Shown here piece by piece: positions 46,728-56,008 of a DNA stretch of 64,000 bases. The stretch lies in assembly GCF_000164675.2 (NCBI RefSeq), contig NC_015678.1, forward strand, positions 682,001 to 746,000, given 5' to 3'. The position numbers were made by a program, and so were the translations under genes. Each line of letters opens with the position of its first letter. Within the stretch, counting starts at the first letter, position 1. The stretch comes from Streptococcus parasanguinis ATCC 15912 (GTDB taxonomy: Bacteria > Bacillota > Bacilli > Lactobacillales > Streptococcaceae). The notes beneath the pieces were generated by a model that made no database searches, was not told the origin of the DNA, and saw only the letters and a list, made by a program, of their open reading frames with translations.

Positions 46728-47666
46728 CTATGCAATTTTACGAGCACTGGCACGATTCTTTTGTCCATCCAGAGCTGATTTGACCGAAATCCAAGCACCA
46801 CCAAGAGTGAAGACAGCTAACATTCCTAGATTCAAATAAAATTTGTCTGGGACATCCCCTTGAAATGTCGCTTCATTGACAATCGTCCAGGACAAATCAA
46901 ATGGAAGATCGAGCTTACTCATGAGCGCCAAAGTATAATCTAATTGGTTGACCAAAAAGACCGTCAAGACCATCAAAATAGCTGAAACTACCACACCTTT
47001 TTTAGTCAATTTCTTACCAAGGATCTCATAACCTTTGATAGTACAATAACCGAGGGCAACCCCTGCTAAAACAGATACATAGCCGAGACGCGCTACCAAG
47101 AGGGCAACTGCTCCACCGATGATTACACCGATCACAGCCCCTACAATCCCTAAAAGGAAGTTTTCTTCCCGCGCTTCATAAGCCTCAACTGTATCTTGCA
47201 CTTCGGCTTGGTAGGCTCTAAAGGTTGCATCGTCGATTAAAAAGATCGCATCTCCAATTTGATACAGACCGATTGGTCCTTCCTCACCCGTTTCCGCATT
47301 CACTTGCACAAATTGGTGGTTGAGCAAGAAATCCACAATATCTTGGATAGCTGTCCATAAGGTTTCGACGGCCTTGCCTTTGGTCATTCCACCTTTGACA
47401 ACGATCGAGGTCAAGTAACCATCAGAAGAGATAGCATTAATGGCTTTTGATTGTTCTTTTAATTCATTCCAAAGAATTTCACTATCTTCGATCAAGTCTC
47501 CTTCGGAACCTTGTTTCACACTGAGTGAAATGGTAAATACATTCTTGGTTTGAGCGCCTTCAATGACTAACAAGAAGCCTTCACGCTCTCCATACATCAC
47601 ACGGGCTTCGCCATCAAATTGCAGCCCAAGATCGGTAGCAATACTATATAAATATTCTGGTTTCAT
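46728..47666 (-). CDS. Unrecognised membrane protein with soluble N-terminal domain
   Basis: 312 aa from MKPEYLYSIATDLGL, whose ATG follows AGGGGGAAAC. Residues 1-165 look soluble (FDGEARVMYGEREGFLLVIE; alternating strands and helices), and 165-300 hold about four membrane helices (FLLGIVGAVIGVIIGGAVAL; YVSVLAGVALGYCTIKGYE; GVVVSAILMVLTVFLVNQL; LGMLAVFTLGGAWISV). A glycine-rich GAVIGVIIGGAV motif favours helix packing. No family or catalytic motif recognised. Flanked by thrB and murB, each with its own signals. Confidence 0.75.
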   Translation of the reverse strand: MKPEYLYSIATDLGLQFDGEARVMYGEREGFLLVIEGAQTKNVFTISLSVKQGSEGDLIEDSEILWNELKEQSKAINAISSDGYLTSIVVKGGMTKGKAVETLWTAIQDIVDFLLNHQFVQVNAETGEEGPIGLYQIGDAIFLIDDATFRAYQAEVQDTVEAYEAREENFLLGIVGAVIGVIIGGAVALLVARLGYVSVLAGVALGYCTIKGYEILGKKLTKKGVVVSAILMVLTVFLVNQLDYTLALMSKLDLPFDLSWTIVNEATFQGDVPDKFYLNLGMLAVFTLGGAWISVKSALDGQKNRASARKIA

Positions 47667-47791
47667 GTTTCCCCCTAAACTTTCGGGAAAGCTTGAGCTT
47701 ATCCCCATACAATTCCCATTCTACCATAGGAGAAGCAAAAAGGACATATACATTCGTATACATCCTTCTTTCATTTGTGTTACATTGAGGT

Positions 47792-48658
47792 TTATTTCTC
47801 AACACGAACGCCAAATGTGTCGATTTTAAGTTGGAAAATCTGACCATCTAGCCCGAGTTCTTCGAGAGCTGCGACAAAGGCTGCTGTATGCTCTGGTGCT
47901 AAGAGGTTCATGATCGTTGGGCCTGCTCCTGACAGATAGGTGGCGTAAGCCCCATGCGCATGTGCTACTTCTTTGACCTGAGGGAACTCTTTGACAAGAG
48001 ATTGACGGTAGCGTTCGTGGAAATGATCTGACTCGATGGAGCGACCAGCCGTCAGCAAATCTCCCTTTAGGAGAGCTGCGATAGCGACATTGGCTACGCT
48101 ACTAGCTGCAACTGCTTCCTTATAAGACCATTCTTTCGGTAGGACATTGCGACTATCACTGGTTTTCAATTGGTAGCTCGGTACAAAGGCCACAAGGTCA
48201 CAGCTTGGGAAGTCAGATGTGACATATTGGACATCTTCACCGATGTAGCTCGCAATGACCATATTTCCAAAGATAGCTGGAGCTACATTATCCGGATGAC
48301 CTTCGATCTCGGTCGCAATGCGTAATTTCTCAGCGTCTGATAGCTGGAGCTTGGCTAATTGATTGGCCAATTCAATCCCTGCGACAATGACCGAGCTAGA
48401 AGAACCAAGACCACGTGCCAAAGGCACTTCACTAGTCATCTTGATCCGATGGGGCTGCATATCAGTTGAGATAGAGAGGGCTGTTGAGAGCAAGAGGTTT
48501 TTCTCATCTGTCGGAATCCCTGCTCCTAGATCATGCTCAATGAACCAATCATCTGCTGGTTCAAGGACTTCAATGGTCAAATAGCGAGTCACGGCAATCC
48601 CTACAGAATCAAATCCTGGACCGACATTGGCACTGGTTGCTGGAACAATAATTTTCAT
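47792..48658 (-). CDS. thrB: Homoserine kinase
   Basis: 288 aa GHMP kinase. Motif 1 [19 protein letters not shown] (residues 5-23), ATP loop [21 protein letters not shown] (about 89-109) and the C-terminal [13 protein letters not shown]. It phosphorylates homoserine for threonine synthesis. 2 bp after hom. Confidence 0.96.
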   Translation of the reverse strand: MKIIVPATSANVGPGFDSVGIAVTRYLTIEVLEPADDWFIEHDLGAGIPTDEKNLLLSTALSISTDMQPHRIKMTSEVPLARGLGSSSSVIVAGIELANQLAKLQLSDAEKLRIATEIEGHPDNVAPAIFGNMVIASYIGEDVQYVTSDFPSCDLVAFVPSYQLKTSDSRNVLPKEWSYKEAVAASSVANVAIAALLKGDLLTAGRSIESDHFHERYRQSLVKEFPQVKEVAHAHGAYATYLSGAGPTIMNLLAPEHTAAFVAALEELGLDGQIFQLKIDTFGVRVEK

Positions 48659-48660
48659 GC

Positions 48661-49947
48661 TTATTCTCCCAAGACTTTAAAGGTATTCAAGAGTTCGAAA
48701 TTCGCCTCTGAATCCAATTTTTCAACCAAGTTCTTGAATTGGGTTTGGTTGACTTGGTGGGTAATGATGACGACACTTGCATAGTGACCATCTGAGTCTT
48801 CTTGGAGGATTTGCTTGAAGGAAGCTCCTTCTGCATTAAAGATTTCCGCAAGACGCAAGATTTGACCAGTCGCATCTGGTGCCTTGATTGAGAAGTAATA
48901 ATTGTTCTTCACATCTTCTGGCTTAGCCAATTGAAGAGGGCGGCTGTATTCATTGAAGGCTTTACCGATTGTTCCTTCTTTTAGTCGACGGACAATGCGA
49001 ACGAGGTCGGCTACGACACTGGTCGCAGTTGGTTTTTGACCAGCACCTGGTCCGTAGTACATAGACTCACCAATACCGATGGATTCCACATAGACCGCAT
49101 TCATAACGTCGTTCACTCCTGCGAGTGGATGTTGTTTTGGAAGGAAGGTTGGTGTCACTTCTGCTGCGATCCCTGACTCTGTTTCAACGATAGAGCCGAC
49201 CAGCTTAATGACATATCCAAGGCTTTGAGCAACCGATACATCCTGAGGAGTGATTTGGCTGATTCCTTTGTGACCTACTTGGTCAAATTGGATATTCATT
49301 CCAAAGGCAAATTGGCTCAAGATCACCATCTTGTAGGCAGCATCAATTCCTTCAACGTCGTTGGTTGGATCACTTTCAGCGTAACCAAGACGTTGCGCTT
49401 CTGCTAAAGCATCCTCATAAGTCCAACCTTCTTCAACCATTTTAGTCATCATGAAGTTAGATGTTCCATTGACCACACCGAGCACTTTGGTCACCTTGTC
49501 GGAAGCTAGGGAATTTACCAAGGTCCGAAGGATTGGGATCCCACCAGCTACGGCAGCTTCATAATAAAGGGCCACTTGGTGTTTTTTAGCAATCTCTAGC
49601 AACTCGCTTCCATGAACGGCAAGAAGGTCTTTGTTAGCAGAGACCACGTGTTTACCTGCTTCCAGCGCACGGGTGATAAAGGTCTTAGCTGGCTCGATAC
49701 GACCCATCAATTCGACCACGATGGCAATGTCCTTGTCTTCAATGATCTCATCGACATTGGTCACAAAGTTGTAGTCATGACCAGCAGCTTGTAATTTTTC
49801 CTTTTCCGCATCATCTCGAACCAAGACCTTAGTGATCTCGATTTCATCTTGAGCTGCCTGGGTGATTTTTTCATGGTTTTCTTTTAATAAAAATGGTACG
49901 CCACTAGCAACAGTACCAAATCCTAGTAAGGCAATCTTAACAGACAT
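48661..49947 (-). CDS. hom: Homoserine dehydrogenase
   Basis: 428 aa. N-terminal NAD(P) motif [16 protein letters not shown] (residues 6-21), catalytic domain with [15 protein letters not shown] and [20 protein letters not shown] (Lys and Asp), and a C-terminal ACT domain from about 350 that usually senses threonine. It reduces aspartate semialdehyde to homoserine. Operon hom-thrB; promoter at 49982-50010. Confidence 0.96.
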   Translation of the reverse strand: MSVKIALLGFGTVASGVPFLLKENHEKITQAAQDEIEITKVLVRDDAEKEKLQAAGHDYNFVTNVDEIIEDKDIAIVVELMGRIEPAKTFITRALEAGKHVVSANKDLLAVHGSELLEIAKKHQVALYYEAAVAGGIPILRTLVNSLASDKVTKVLGVVNGTSNFMMTKMVEEGWTYEDALAEAQRLGYAESDPTNDVEGIDAAYKMVILSQFAFGMNIQFDQVGHKGISQITPQDVSVAQSLGYVIKLVGSIVETESGIAAEVTPTFLPKQHPLAGVNDVMNAVYVESIGIGESMYYGPGAGQKPTATSVVADLVRIVRRLKEGTIGKAFNEYSRPLQLAKPEDVKNNYYFSIKAPDATGQILRLAEIFNAEGASFKQILQEDSDGHYASVVIITHQVNQTQFKNLVEKLDSEANFELLNTFKVLGE

Positions 49948-49981
49948 CCTATTGACTCCTTGAATTTTCTATAGTAGCTCC

Positions 49982-50010
49982 ATTATAACAAAAACTTGAG
50001 CGTTTGACAG
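49982..50010 (-). promoter_or_regulatory. hom-thrB promoter
   Basis: On the minus strand CTGTCA (50010-50005), 17-bp spacer, TATAAT (49987-49982), about 35 nt upstream of the hom ATG. Confidence 0.7.
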
Positions 50011-50122
50011 CCAATTGCCTTAAAAATTCTGAATGTTCATGACAGGATCTGCCTGTAGCAAGTTCTGGAAAAGAACATAGAATTTGTGGTACAATAAAGA
50101 AAATGATGAAAACGGTGACACT

Positions 50123-51001
50123 ATGAGTAAACGAAGAGTACCTAAAAAAATCAAAGCCCTACTTGGAATCAATGCCTTCCTACTGGTCTGTATCTTTATT
50201 TGTAGCTTTCTTCTGATCAAACGGATCACTCAGCCGAGGGACGGGAATACCAGTGGCACTGCCGTGACGCGTTCTCTCGAGGAAGGTAGCTCCTCTATAG
50301 AGTGGACTCGAGTGAAAAAACCGGTCAAACTGCCCATCCTCATGTACCACTCCGTACACAATATGGCCGAGTCCGAAGCTGCCAATGCCAATCTGATTGT
50401 CGATCCTGAGACCTTTGAAAGCCAACTAAAGGCCCTGAAAAAAGCGGGTTACTACACCCTGACACCTGAGGAAGCCCATCGCATCCTCGCCAAGAATGAA
50501 GTCCCAAAAGGAAAGAAATTTGTCTGGCTAACCTTTGATGATGGCGTCGAAGATTTCTATACTATCGTCTATCCGCTTCTCAAAAAATATAAGATGACCG
50601 CCACTAACAATATCATCACGGACTTTACACAAAAAGAAAAAGAAAATGTCTTGACCTTTGACCAAATCAAAGAGATGAAAAAATCTGGCTTGACCTTTGA
50701 AAGCCATACGGTCAATCATCCAGACCTAGCCAATTCCAGTCTTGAGACCCAAAAGAATGAGCTGGTCGCTTCTAAACGCCTGCTGGATAAGGTGCTGGAT
50801 CAAAATACCAGCGTTATCGTCTACCCATCTGGTCGCTACAGCCAGGTCACGATCGACCAAGCCAAGAAAGCTGACTACAAACTAGGCCTCACCACTAAAA
50901 ATGGACTCGCCAGTTCCGCTGATGGCCTATACGCCCTCAAACGAGTCCGGATCCTTCCAACCACTACAGGAGAGGATCTCCTAACCATGATCCAAGAATA
51001 A
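50123..51001 (+). CDS. Membrane-anchored polysaccharide deacetylase (NodB domain)
   Basis: 292 aa from MSKRRVPKKIKALLG. One N-terminal membrane helix (about residues 12-35), a linker, then a NodB homology domain: LPILMYHSVHN, WLTFDDGVEDF (TFDDG, metal Asp pair), ESHTVNHPDL (HxxxH zinc motif) and IVYPSGRYS. These enzymes remove acetyl groups from cell-surface sugars such as peptidoglycan GlcNAc, which lowers lysozyme sensitivity. Substrate is inferred. TACAAT with an extended TGG at about 50086-50096 is the likely promoter. The repeat element directly after the stop serves as terminator. Confidence 0.85.
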   Translation: MSKRRVPKKIKALLGINAFLLVCIFICSFLLIKRITQPRDGNTSGTAVTRSLEEGSSSIEWTRVKKPVKLPILMYHSVHNMAESEAANANLIVDPETFESQLKALKKAGYYTLTPEEAHRILAKNEVPKGKKFVWLTFDDGVEDFYTIVYPLLKKYKMTATNNIITDFTQKEKENVLTFDQIKEMKKSGLTFESHTVNHPDLANSSLETQKNELVASKRLLDKVLDQNTSVIVYPSGRYSQVTIDQAKKADYKLGLTTKNGLASSADGLYALKRVRILPTTTGEDLLTMIQE

Positions 51002-51005
51002 AGAA

Positions 51006-51185
51006 AGAGAGTGGGACAGAAATCGGTAATTCGTTAGAATTCGATTTCGTCGTCCCACCTCAGCACAGTTGAGTAGGGCTGTAAAAGCTGATGAAATCAG
51101 CGTAGTAGAGCCCACTCAACCACTGCGTCTTGCTCGACAATCCAAAAATAATTGAGAGGCTAGGACTTTTGTCCCAGCCTCTTTT
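51006..51185 (+). repeat. Three-hairpin intergenic repeat, copy 2
   Basis: Starts 4 bp after the deacetylase stop. It differs from copy 1 at only a few positions (CCTCAGCAC for CCTCCGCAC, TTGCTCGAC for TTGCCCGAC). The last hairpin GAGGCTAGGAC/GTCCCAGCCTC plus CTTTTGTT is a likely terminator for the deacetylase and, from the other strand, for the HD-domain gene. Confidence 0.85.
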
Positions 51186-51186
51186 G

Positions 51187-51756
51187 TTAGAGTTCCTTTT
51201 CTAGTTCATTTAGAAAGATGATTAAAAATTGATGGCGACTTTCTGCTATTTGCTTAGCAGTCTCCGTGTTCATTTCATCTTTCAAGAGAAGCAACTTGTC
51301 ATGGAAATGTTGGACGGTATCAGTGAGGGACCTCCTTTTGTGGCCACCATAGGAAAAAGTTCGCGCAATTCCTACAGCTCCTATCGCATCCAGGCGGTCT
51401 GCATCCTGGACAATCTTGCCTTCTAAGGTTTCTGGATGTTTCCCACGATTTTTGCTGAAAGAAACAGCATTGATAACCCGACAAATCTGGTCGATTTGGT
51501 CTTGAGGAATACCGATCTCTTCTAGAAACATGCGAGCATTCGCATTATTCTCTGTTTGAAACAATTTATCATCAGCAGCATCGTGAAGAAGAGCTGACAA
51601 GCCCACTATCTCCAGATCACATGGACCTTCTGCTTGTGCGATTCTCATAGCATTGGTATAAACGCGGAGGGTATGCTCCACATCATGGCCATCCGCTCGA
51701 TCAGCAAATAAGGTTTTTACATACTGCTTAGCAGCTTGGATTCGTTCTTCGATCAT
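51187..51756 (-). CDS. HD domain hydrolase
   Basis: 189 aa. HD-superfamily metal motif: DGHDVEHTLRVYTNAM (about residues 22-37, first His), LSALLHDAADDKL (about 53-65, HD) and QDADRLDAIGAVGIARTFSYGG (final Asp). It resembles the YedJ/YpgQ-type phosphohydrolases that act on nucleotides or pyrophosphate bonds in the cytoplasm. The substrate is not predictable. Confidence 0.88.
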   Translation of the reverse strand: MIEERIQAAKQYVKTLFADRADGHDVEHTLRVYTNAMRIAQAEGPCDLEIVGLSALLHDAADDKLFQTENNANARMFLEEIGIPQDQIDQICRVINAVSFSKNRGKHPETLEGKIVQDADRLDAIGAVGIARTFSYGGHKRRSLTDTVQHFHDKLLLLKDEMNTETAKQIAESRHQFLIIFLNELEKEL

Positions 51757-51855
51757 CGTTCTTGTCCTTTGTTTAATCTCTGCTCAGTTTTATCTATTCA
51801 TTTGAACTAGTTATGGAGATGTGCAGTTTACTTTAAAACCACCTCTCGGTGGTGT

Positions 51856-52425
51856 TTACTTTTTCTTTTGTGGAAAGAGGGGTAGGCCTAACGTAGCGAT
51901 CTTCTCAGCGGGGATCTTCATGCCATCCTTGATCCATTTGGAGATGACAGAAACAATGGCGGAGCTCCAGAAGGAATTGAGGTAGCTGCCAGCGCCATTC
52001 GAGGAGCTGCCATTTCGTTTTTCTAGAAAATCATAGACTGCCTTGGTCAAGAGCCGCTCGAAATTGTAATCAATAGCCAGGCTAATGATCTTGGCTTCTT
52101 TCTTGACTTCCTTAAAGAGGTAGACCCAGACCTGGTAGAGGTCTGTCTTAAGGTTGTAGCCATCTAAAGACTTGGTAATCTTTGCGATACTAGATTGAAA
52201 GATGGACTCTAGAATCTCTTCTTTGGAGTCATAATTACGGTAAAAGGCTGCTCGAGAGACACCCGCACGCTGAACCAGCTCAGAGATGGTGATCTTTTTC
52301 AGATCCTTTTTCTCCAATAATTGCAGGAGAGAGATTTCGATGGATTCTCGTGTAATCGCATTGTTTTCTTGGTTAAATCGTTTGAGATTTTCCAAGGATT
52401 TCTCGGATATTTTTCTTTCTGCCAT
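51856..52425 (-). CDS. TetR family regulator
   Basis: 189 aa. N-terminal TetR helix-turn-helix (ISELVQRAGVSRAAFYRNYD, about residues 43-62) and a C-terminal all-helical ligand domain. It is divergent from the degV-family gene with overlapping promoters, so it probably regulates itself and that gene. Ligand unknown. Confidence 0.88.
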   Translation of the reverse strand: MAERKISEKSLENLKRFNQENNAITRESIEISLLQLLEKKDLKKITISELVQRAGVSRAAFYRNYDSKEEILESIFQSSIAKITKSLDGYNLKTDLYQVWVYLFKEVKKEAKIISLAIDYNFERLLTKAVYDFLEKRNGSSSNGAGSYLNSFWSSAIVSVISKWIKDGMKIPAEKIATLGLPLFPQKKK

Positions 52426-52464
52426 AACATTTACTTTCTATCTGTCTCACCTGATGATATCTGC

Positions 52465-52520
52465 TTGGATAGCATTGCTCTTCATGATATAATTGTAAAA
52501 GAAGACATACTACTTGTCAA
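52465..52520. promoter_or_regulatory. Interleaved divergent promoters of tetR and degV
   Basis: Plus strand: TTGGAT (52465-52470), 17 bp, TATAAT (52488-52493) toward the degV-type gene. Minus strand: TTGACA (52520-52515), 17 bp, TACAAT (52497-52492) toward the TetR gene. The two -10 boxes overlap, so only one polymerase can occupy the site at a time, and a TetR operator here would control both. Confidence 0.75.
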
Positions 52521-52554
52521 TGTACATTTTTATACAATTATGAGGTATGAACTG

Positions 52555-53397
52555 ATGAAATGGAAAATTATTGCGGATTCAGGCTGTGACTACCGCTCTT
52601 TGGACAATCTGGCACCAGATACGGAGTTTGTCAGTGTCCCATTGACCATCCAAGTGGGAGAGACCATCTACACAGATGACGCCCAACTCAATATCGACCA
52701 GATGATGGAGGAGATGTATGCGACCACGACAGCTTCTAAGTCTGCCTGTCCGAGTCCCGATGATTATATGAAGTCCTTTGAAGGAGCTGAAAATATCGTC
52801 GTTGTGACCATCACTGGAACTCTTTCAGGTAGCTACAATAGTGCTGAGGTAGCTAAGAAGATTTATCTGGAAGAGCATCCGAATACCAATATTCACGTGA
52901 TTAACAGCTTATCAGCTGGGGGTGAGGTGGACCTGATCGTTCGCAAGCTCAATCAGTTGGTCGCTGAAGGCCTTGATTTTGATCAAGTGGTCGATGTGAT
53001 CACGACCTATCAGTCTAAGACGAAGTTGCTCTTTGTTTTGGCTAAAGTTGATAATCTGGTCAAAAATGGGCGTCTCAGCAAATTGCTCGGAACTGTTGTC
53101 GGGCTCCTCAATATCCGTATGGTCGGGGAAGCTAGTAAGACGGGTACCCTTGAGTTGCTTCAAAAAGCACGGGGCCAAAAGAAAGCGATCAAGGCTGCTT
53201 TTTATGAATTGATCAAGGCGGGTTATGCTGGCGGCCACATCACCATTGCCCACCGCAACAATGAAAAATTTATCGAGCAATTCTCTGCATTGGTTCGAGA
53301 AAAATTTGCCCATGCAATGATTGAAGTCCTTCCTACTTCTGGACTTTGTAGTTTCTACGCCGAAGAAGGCGGCCTCCTCATGGGGTATGAAATTTAA
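52555..53397 (+). CDS. DegV family fatty-acid-binding protein
   Basis: 280 aa from MKWKIIADSGCDYRSL, the family's normal start; GAGG precedes it by 9 nt. Motifs ADSGCD (residues 6-11), SACPSPDDYMKSF (about 60-72), ITGTLSGSYNSAEVAK (about 84-99) and HRNNEKF. DegV (FakB) proteins bind fatty acids and present them to the FakA kinase. Several paralogues are usual in streptococci; this one is regulated with the adjacent TetR gene. The longer frame upstream lies before the mapped promoter and is not used. Confidence 0.93.
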   Translation: MKWKIIADSGCDYRSLDNLAPDTEFVSVPLTIQVGETIYTDDAQLNIDQMMEEMYATTTASKSACPSPDDYMKSFEGAENIVVVTITGTLSGSYNSAEVAKKIYLEEHPNTNIHVINSLSAGGEVDLIVRKLNQLVAEGLDFDQVVDVITTYQSKTKLLFVLAKVDNLVKNGRLSKLLGTVVGLLNIRMVGEASKTGTLELLQKARGQKKAIKAAFYELIKAGYAGGHITIAHRNNEKFIEQFSALVREKFAHAMIEVLPTSGLCSFYAEEGGLLMGYEI

Positions 53398-53408
53398 GTT
53401 ACCACTAA

Positions 53409-53587
53409 AAAGAGGCTAGGACAAAAGTCCTAGCCTCTCAATTGTTTTTGGATTGTCGAGCAAGACGCAACGGTTGAGTGGGCTCTACTACGCTGATTTC
53501 ATCAGCTTTACAGCCCTACTCAACTGTGCGGAGGTGGGACGACGAAATCGAATTCTAACGAATTACCGATTTCTGTCCCACTCTCTC
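53409..53587 (-). repeat. Three-hairpin intergenic repeat, copy 3 (inverted)
   Basis: Reverse complement of copies 1 and 2, with small differences: AACCGTTGCG for AACCACTGCG, one A fewer in the inner loop, and the last hairpin perfectly paired (GAGGCTAGGAC/GTCCTAGCCTC). It fills the space between the degV-type gene and the ABC permease gene, converging from opposite strands, and can terminate both. Confidence 0.85.
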
Positions 53588-53590
53588 TTT

Positions 53591-55237
53591 TTATTCTCCG
53601 ATCTCTTGGTAGAGGGTACGGATTTTTTTGCGATAGATGGTATAGCTGATCCCTGCTCCAATTAGCAGTATGATACTATAAAGGATCACAGCCAGCAGGG
53701 TGCTGACGGAATGATAGGTCCAAATGAAGCTGACAATGATCAAGAGAAACATCACAAAGAGAAAGACAATCAAGAGAATAGACTGAAGAACTGCATTCCC
53801 ACGATGGCGGGTCATCAACTCCGTGATATTGGTCCAATTGGTGCTAAAGTTCTGAAAATCTTTGACATAGTCTCGGATGCAGATCGGAATAGTCGTTACG
53901 ACCCAGATCAGCAACATGGCTAGGATAGCCAAGGGATGGACGCCAAAATAGAGACAAACGCCAACTAGAAGAATGACAGGAAGGATGGATTGCACCAGAT
54001 AGAGCAACCAAAACTTCATAAAGAGATAGCGTTTGAAATCAATAGGGAGGGATCTCAAGTACTCAAAGTTTTCGCGCTCTAGCGAAATACCGATACTGGT
54101 CAAGCCTCCAAAACTATTGAAAACACCAATCAAGATGGCAACAAGGGTCAGTGGCACCAGATACTGGGGCGTCAAGTAAGGACTGAGTCCTCCTATATTT
54201 TTCGATGCTCCTGCTGCTCCACTGAGTAGGAAAATATAAGGCAGAATGCTCATCATCAAGAGGACTTGCACCATAAGGGTTCCATCGCTCAAGAGTCTGC
54301 GATGATACTGAATGACAAATCGTCTAAAGGAGTCTTTCTGACCCACATGGAGCACTCTCACGCGTTCCTTAACGGTTTGGTTGGTCGCAACTGCAAGGGC
54401 TGCATCATAGAACTGCGGGATCACGATTTTGCGAACCAGGCCAATCAAGACCAGAAGGACCAGGATCCAGCCCAGAAGGCCAAGGATTGCTTCTCCATCA
54501 AAAGGATGGAGGATGAACTGATGAAAGGCCGTAAAAGGTGGAAATAGAATGGGAATATCTGCGCCACCCGTCACTTCTACCCGATGGGTTTGGACTAGAT
54601 TCAGATAGAGATAAGCTCCTAGACTCAGAAGAGAACCAATTCCGATCATGATGTTGGAGACCAGAGTCGTGTGTTTTTTGAAAAACAAGGTCTTGGTGAT
54701 CAAATGAGCTAGTAATATCGTCGCTAAAAAGAGAACGCCTAAGAGAATTAAGGCACAAAAGAGGCCTAGCAGGATCCCTAACGGATTAAAGCCACCTGCC
54801 TGCACAGGGAGGATCAGAAAATAGCTGATCAAGGGAAGGATAGCCATGAGAAGAGTCAGGATGACCGAGATGCTCTTTCCTGCTATGACTTCTGCATCCG
54901 AGAAGGCATAGGGCCTGTAAAACTGGAGGTCCTTGCTTTCATAAAAGACATTGTAAAAACTCATAAAGCCTTGGGAAATGGTCATCAAGGAAAAAAGGGC
55001 GACCATATTGACAAAGAAGGCTGGTTGGTTCACAAAATCATAGATACTAAAGAGCAAGCCAAATATGAGGAAATAGACCAGGCCTAAAAAGAGATAGTTG
55101 AGCACCGATTTACGGGCAACATTGAGTTTGACGTCCGGTTTTTTTGCCTGTTTGGCACGTAATTTTGCGATCTGAGCGGGCTGACTGGCATAGATGATAT
55201 TGACATTGACCAGTTGCTGGATAATCTTAAGACGCAT
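53591..55237 (-). CDS. ABC-2 type exporter permease
   Basis: 548 aa from the ATG at 55237 (MRLKIIQQLVNVN), overlapping the ATPase stop by 11 bp. About twelve hydrophobic segments in two halves, for example YLFLGLVYFLIFGLLFSIY, ILLGLFCALILLGVLFLATI and SILLIVFLFVMFLLIIVSFI. No substrate motif. The layout is like two-gene exporters of the YthQ/EcsB or lantibiotic-immunity kind. The cargo is unknown. Confidence 0.85.
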   Translation of the reverse strand: MRLKIIQQLVNVNIIYASQPAQIAKLRAKQAKKPDVKLNVARKSVLNYLFLGLVYFLIFGLLFSIYDFVNQPAFFVNMVALFSLMTISQGFMSFYNVFYESKDLQFYRPYAFSDAEVIAGKSISVILTLLMAILPLISYFLILPVQAGGFNPLGILLGLFCALILLGVLFLATILLAHLITKTLFFKKHTTLVSNIMIGIGSLLSLGAYLYLNLVQTHRVEVTGGADIPILFPPFTAFHQFILHPFDGEAILGLLGWILVLLVLIGLVRKIVIPQFYDAALAVATNQTVKERVRVLHVGQKDSFRRFVIQYHRRLLSDGTLMVQVLLMMSILPYIFLLSGAAGASKNIGGLSPYLTPQYLVPLTLVAILIGVFNSFGGLTSIGISLERENFEYLRSLPIDFKRYLFMKFWLLYLVQSILPVILLVGVCLYFGVHPLAILAMLLIWVVTTIPICIRDYVKDFQNFSTNWTNITELMTRHRGNAVLQSILLIVFLFVMFLLIIVSFIWTYHSVSTLLAVILYSIILLIGAGISYTIYRKKIRTLYQEIGE

Positions 55238-55970
55238 GATCGCCACCTTCTTCCTTCCGACCCGCTAGACTGAGATAGATACTTTCCAGACTTTGTTCGG
55301 GGTGCTGGCCCTTTAATTCCTCGATCGTCCCATAGAAAATGAGATTTCCCTTTTTGAGAATGGCGATTTTATCACAGAGTTGTTCGGCCACTTCTAAGAC
55401 GTGAGTAGAGAAAATGACCGTTTTGCCGCGATCCGCATGCTGGCGCATCATTTGTTTTAAATCGTAAGAAGCTTGTGGATCCAAACCGGTCATCGGTTCG
55501 TCCAAGACCCAGATATCTGGATCTGACAAGAGTGCTGCAATGACGAAGACCTTCTGGCGCATTCCATGTGAAAAGGATTCAATCACTTCATAGCGGTGGC
55601 TCTGAAAATCAAAGATCCTAAGAAGCTCCTCTAAACGTTGGTCACAGTCTTTCTGACTCATATCATAAGAGGTCGCAACCAACTCCCAGAATTCATTGGC
55701 TGTGAGACGCAAGAAAAGATCTGGCGAATCTGCCACATAACCGATCTTCTTTTTGATCGCCAGTCGATGGCTATAGAGGTCCTGACCATCCACTTCAATT
55801 GATCCAGTGGTTGGGGTGATGACACTGACCAGGCTCTTAATCGTCGTTGACTTTCCAGCTCCGTTGTGACCAATCAAGCCGACAATTTGTCCATCTTCGA
55901 TGGTCAGATCCAAGTGGTTGAGGGCAATGTGCCCATCGTAATCTTTGGTAACTCCGTGAAATGTAATCAT
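55227..55970 (-). CDS. ABC transporter ATPase
   Basis: 247 aa. Walker A GHNGAGKSTTIKSL (about residues 35-48), Q-loop, signature variant SFSHGMRQKVFVIAAL (about 134-149), Walker B PDIWVLDEPMTGLDP and switch His in STHVLEVAE. CcmA/EcsA-type exporter ATPase; with the overlapping permease gene it makes a complete ABC-2 exporter. Confidence 0.93.
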   Translation of the reverse strand: MITFHGVTKDYDGHIALNHLDLTIEDGQIVGLIGHNGAGKSTTIKSLVSVITPTTGSIEVDGQDLYSHRLAIKKKIGYVADSPDLFLRLTANEFWELVATSYDMSQKDCDQRLEELLRIFDFQSHRYEVIESFSHGMRQKVFVIAALLSDPDIWVLDEPMTGLDPQASYDLKQMMRQHADRGKTVIFSTHVLEVAEQLCDKIAILKKGNLIFYGTIEELKGQHPEQSLESIYLSLAGRKEEGGDHAS

Positions 55971-56008
55971 GTTAACTCCCTAATTGATCCTCATTGGGAC
56001 CGTTTTTC

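Noticed and set aside
52321..52554. N-terminal extension of the DegV-type frame back to 52321
   Set aside because: It lies antisense to the TetR gene and upstream of the promoter; the family start at 52555 has an SD.
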